From Myxococcales bacterium (GTDB lineage Bacteria; Myxococcota_A; Polyangia; Polyangiales; Polyangiaceae): a DNA stretch of 41,688 nucleotides. The DNA lies in assembly GCA_021847645.1 (NCBI GenBank), contig JAJZQG010000053.1, positions 1 through 41,688 of the forward strand, given 5' to 3'. The position numbers and the translations under genes are program-made. The notes beneath the pieces are model-generated. The model saw only the letters and a program-made list of their open reading frames with translations. It did not search any database and was not told the DNA's origin. Shown one piece after another: positions 40,427 to 41,688 of this stretch. Every line of letters begins with the position of its first letter. Within the stretch, counting starts at the first letter, position 1.

Positions 40427-41688
40427 TCAGCCCGCTTCGGGCTGCCCGCCGAGCTCCGCGTCGGCGCGGTCCGTCGGATCCGCGGGGACGGGCCCGACAC
40501 TCAGGAGCTTCGGCGGGGCCGGTAGCTTGAGCTTGTTCAGCACGGCACTCGCGTTGATGCGTAGTTCGCTGGTCTGCTGTATCCGGTAGCCGCCGCGCTC
40601 GTACTCGACGACCTTGATCGTGGTGAGCATGTCGCGGATGTTGCGCCACGTGTTGCCCGTTCGGATCTCGATGATCCGCTCGAGCAGCAGCGCTAGCACC
40701 GAGATCGTCACATGCGCCTGGATCCGCCATGGCTTGCGATGGAAGACCGGGCGCATCCTCAGCCCGCTCTTGAGCGTTCTCCAGCACTCCTCCACACGCA
40801 TCAGCTGCTTGTAGCCCAGCGCCAGGTCCTCGGCGGTGAGCGTGTCGTCGTTCGACGTGATCACCCACTTACCGTCGTAGTGCTCCTCACGGCGCACTGC
40901 TGGCCAGTCCACGATCAGTCCGCCGTCCGCTTCTCGCACGTACCGACCGAAGCGCCGGCTGCTCTTGAGCTCGCACATCCGCTTGGTGTGTCCGCGCTCG
41001 GATGGCTTCATCCCCGCCAGTTCGCGTTGCAGTTGTTCGATCAACCGCTCTCGGTGCTTGCGCTGGCGCTCCTCCTCTTGCGGGTTGTGGCAGACCACGT
41101 AGCGTTGTCGTCTCTCGCCGTCGCCGACTTCGACCTGCTTGACTCTGAGGTTGTCGGCTACTTGACGGTAGCGACCTTGCCGACTCAGCACCTCGTTGGT
41201 CACCTCGTCGCCGGCTCTCATCTTCGCCGCCAGGATGTACTTGCCACCGCCGAGTGCGAGCTTGCGGCGGTTGTCTTCGCTGTTCATCCCAGCGTCACCG
41301 ACGAACACGCATCGTCCCAGGCGCCAGCCCTTTAGGTCCTGCTTGACCTTCTCCACGGTTGTCACATCGGCCGTGTTGCCGGGGAACACCCACGAGCGCA
41401 CGGGCAAGCCATCGCGCGTCACGGCCAGGCCGATGACCAACTGCGGGGCGTCCTCGCGACCGTTCTTCGAACGGCCTCTCTTGCGTAGTGGCTCGTAGTC
41501 GCGGCCGAACTTGCCCAGTACGTCTTCATCCTCCTGGTCGACCCCGAAGTGCAGCGATGTCGTGTCGTAGAAGACCAGGTCGACGTCCGCGTTCATCAGA
41601 TCGGCCATCGCGAAGTACACGGCCTTCTCGACCTCGAGCTTGTGCTCCTCGAGTACGGCCATGCTGCGGTACAGGTGCTGCAGCTCCA
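40427..41688 (-). CDS. IS1634/IS4-type transposase, 5' end outside window
   Basis: The frame is open to the window end, so the N-terminus is missing; 411 residues are visible from the internal ATG at 41662. The DDE features of the IS4/IS1634 group are seen: YDTTSLHFG (first Asp), FVGDAGMNSEDNRRKL (second Asp), and the YREK-like helix YKQLMRVEECWRTLKSGLRMRPVFHRKPWRIQAHV split over its catalytic Glu. The C-terminus (after PAPPKLLSVGP) is variable. No frameshift is visible, so the element may be intact. The IS end should lie between 40369 and 40427, but I could not identify the inverted repeat because its partner is outside the window. Confidence 0.88.
   Translation of the reverse strand, partial: ELQHLYRSMAVLEEHKLEVEKAVYFAMADLMNADVDLVFYDTTSLHFGVDQEDEDVLGKFGRDYEPLRKRGRSKNGREDAPQLVIGLAVTRDGLPVRSWVFPGNTADVTTVEKVKQDLKGWRLGRCVFVGDAGMNSEDNRRKLALGGGKYILAAKMRAGDEVTNEVLSRQGRYRQVADNLRVKQVEVGDGERRQRYVVCHNPQEEERQRKHRERLIEQLQRELAGMKPSERGHTKRMCELKSSRRFGRYVREADGGLIVDWPAVRREEHYDGKWVITSNDDTLTAEDLALGYKQLMRVEECWRTLKSGLRMRPVFHRKPWRIQAHVTISVLALLLERIIEIRTGNTWRNIRDMLTTIKVVEYERGGYRIQQTSELRINASAVLNKLKLPAPPKLLSVGPVPADPTDRADAELGGQPEAG

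Overview
The window is very GC-rich and densely coded, with strong G/C preference at third codon positions. It carries many secreted lipoproteins with Gly/Ala/Ser-rich or Cys-rich stretches, MopE-type motifs and a choice-of-anchor-L-like domain. This gene mix points to a myxobacterium-like Myxococcota chromosome, probably Polyangia. That assignment is inferred from gene content; there is no rRNA marker, and I saw no tRNA or CRISPR array.

Layout. 1-1.1 kb: short tandem repeats, a four-helix-bundle (S23/IVS-type) protein and an internally deleted IS630-type transposase. 1.1-11 kb: housekeeping and surface genes (rsmB and rseP overlapping on the minus strand, an MBL-fold hydrolase, a YceI-like protein, a Cys-rich lipoprotein, gpmI, a TrmJ-like methyltransferase, a DUF2085 membrane protein). 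11.1-18.7 kb: a membrane protein with a degenerate sigma-54-activator-like C-terminus, class II aldolase fba, a MltD-like transglycosylase with LysM repeats, and rho. 18.9-23.3 kb: an AmmeMemoRadiSam module (DUF6599-like protein, a MEMO-AMMECR1 fusion lipoprotein, DUF362, radical SAM enzyme) in which the core proteins all carry apparent export signals. 23.4-29 kb: an accessory patchwork of lipoproteins, a Cys/YD repeat protein, a decayed local duplication, a truncated TOPRIM-like gene and paired perfect palindromes. 29-34.2 kb: a fused permease/spermidine-synthase-like protein, an M28 peptidase, and a compact restriction-modification-like pair. 34.2-39.4 kb: a DUF6209/CBM20-like lipoprotein, then a minus-strand cluster spt - bcerS - cerR, the three core steps of bacterial ceramide synthesis. 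39.5 kb to the end: an SGNH esterase domain protein, possibly truncated, beside an IS1634-type transposase that runs off the window.

Two modules are coherent. spt (serine + acyl-CoA/ACP to 3-ketosphinganine), cerR (ketone reduction) and bcerS (N-acylation) can together make a ceramide. The AmmeMemoRadiSam genes are tightly packed (7-nt gap, then a 4-nt overlap) and look built for the cell envelope, which is unexpected for a radical SAM enzyme. This is the best candidate here for a poorly described system.
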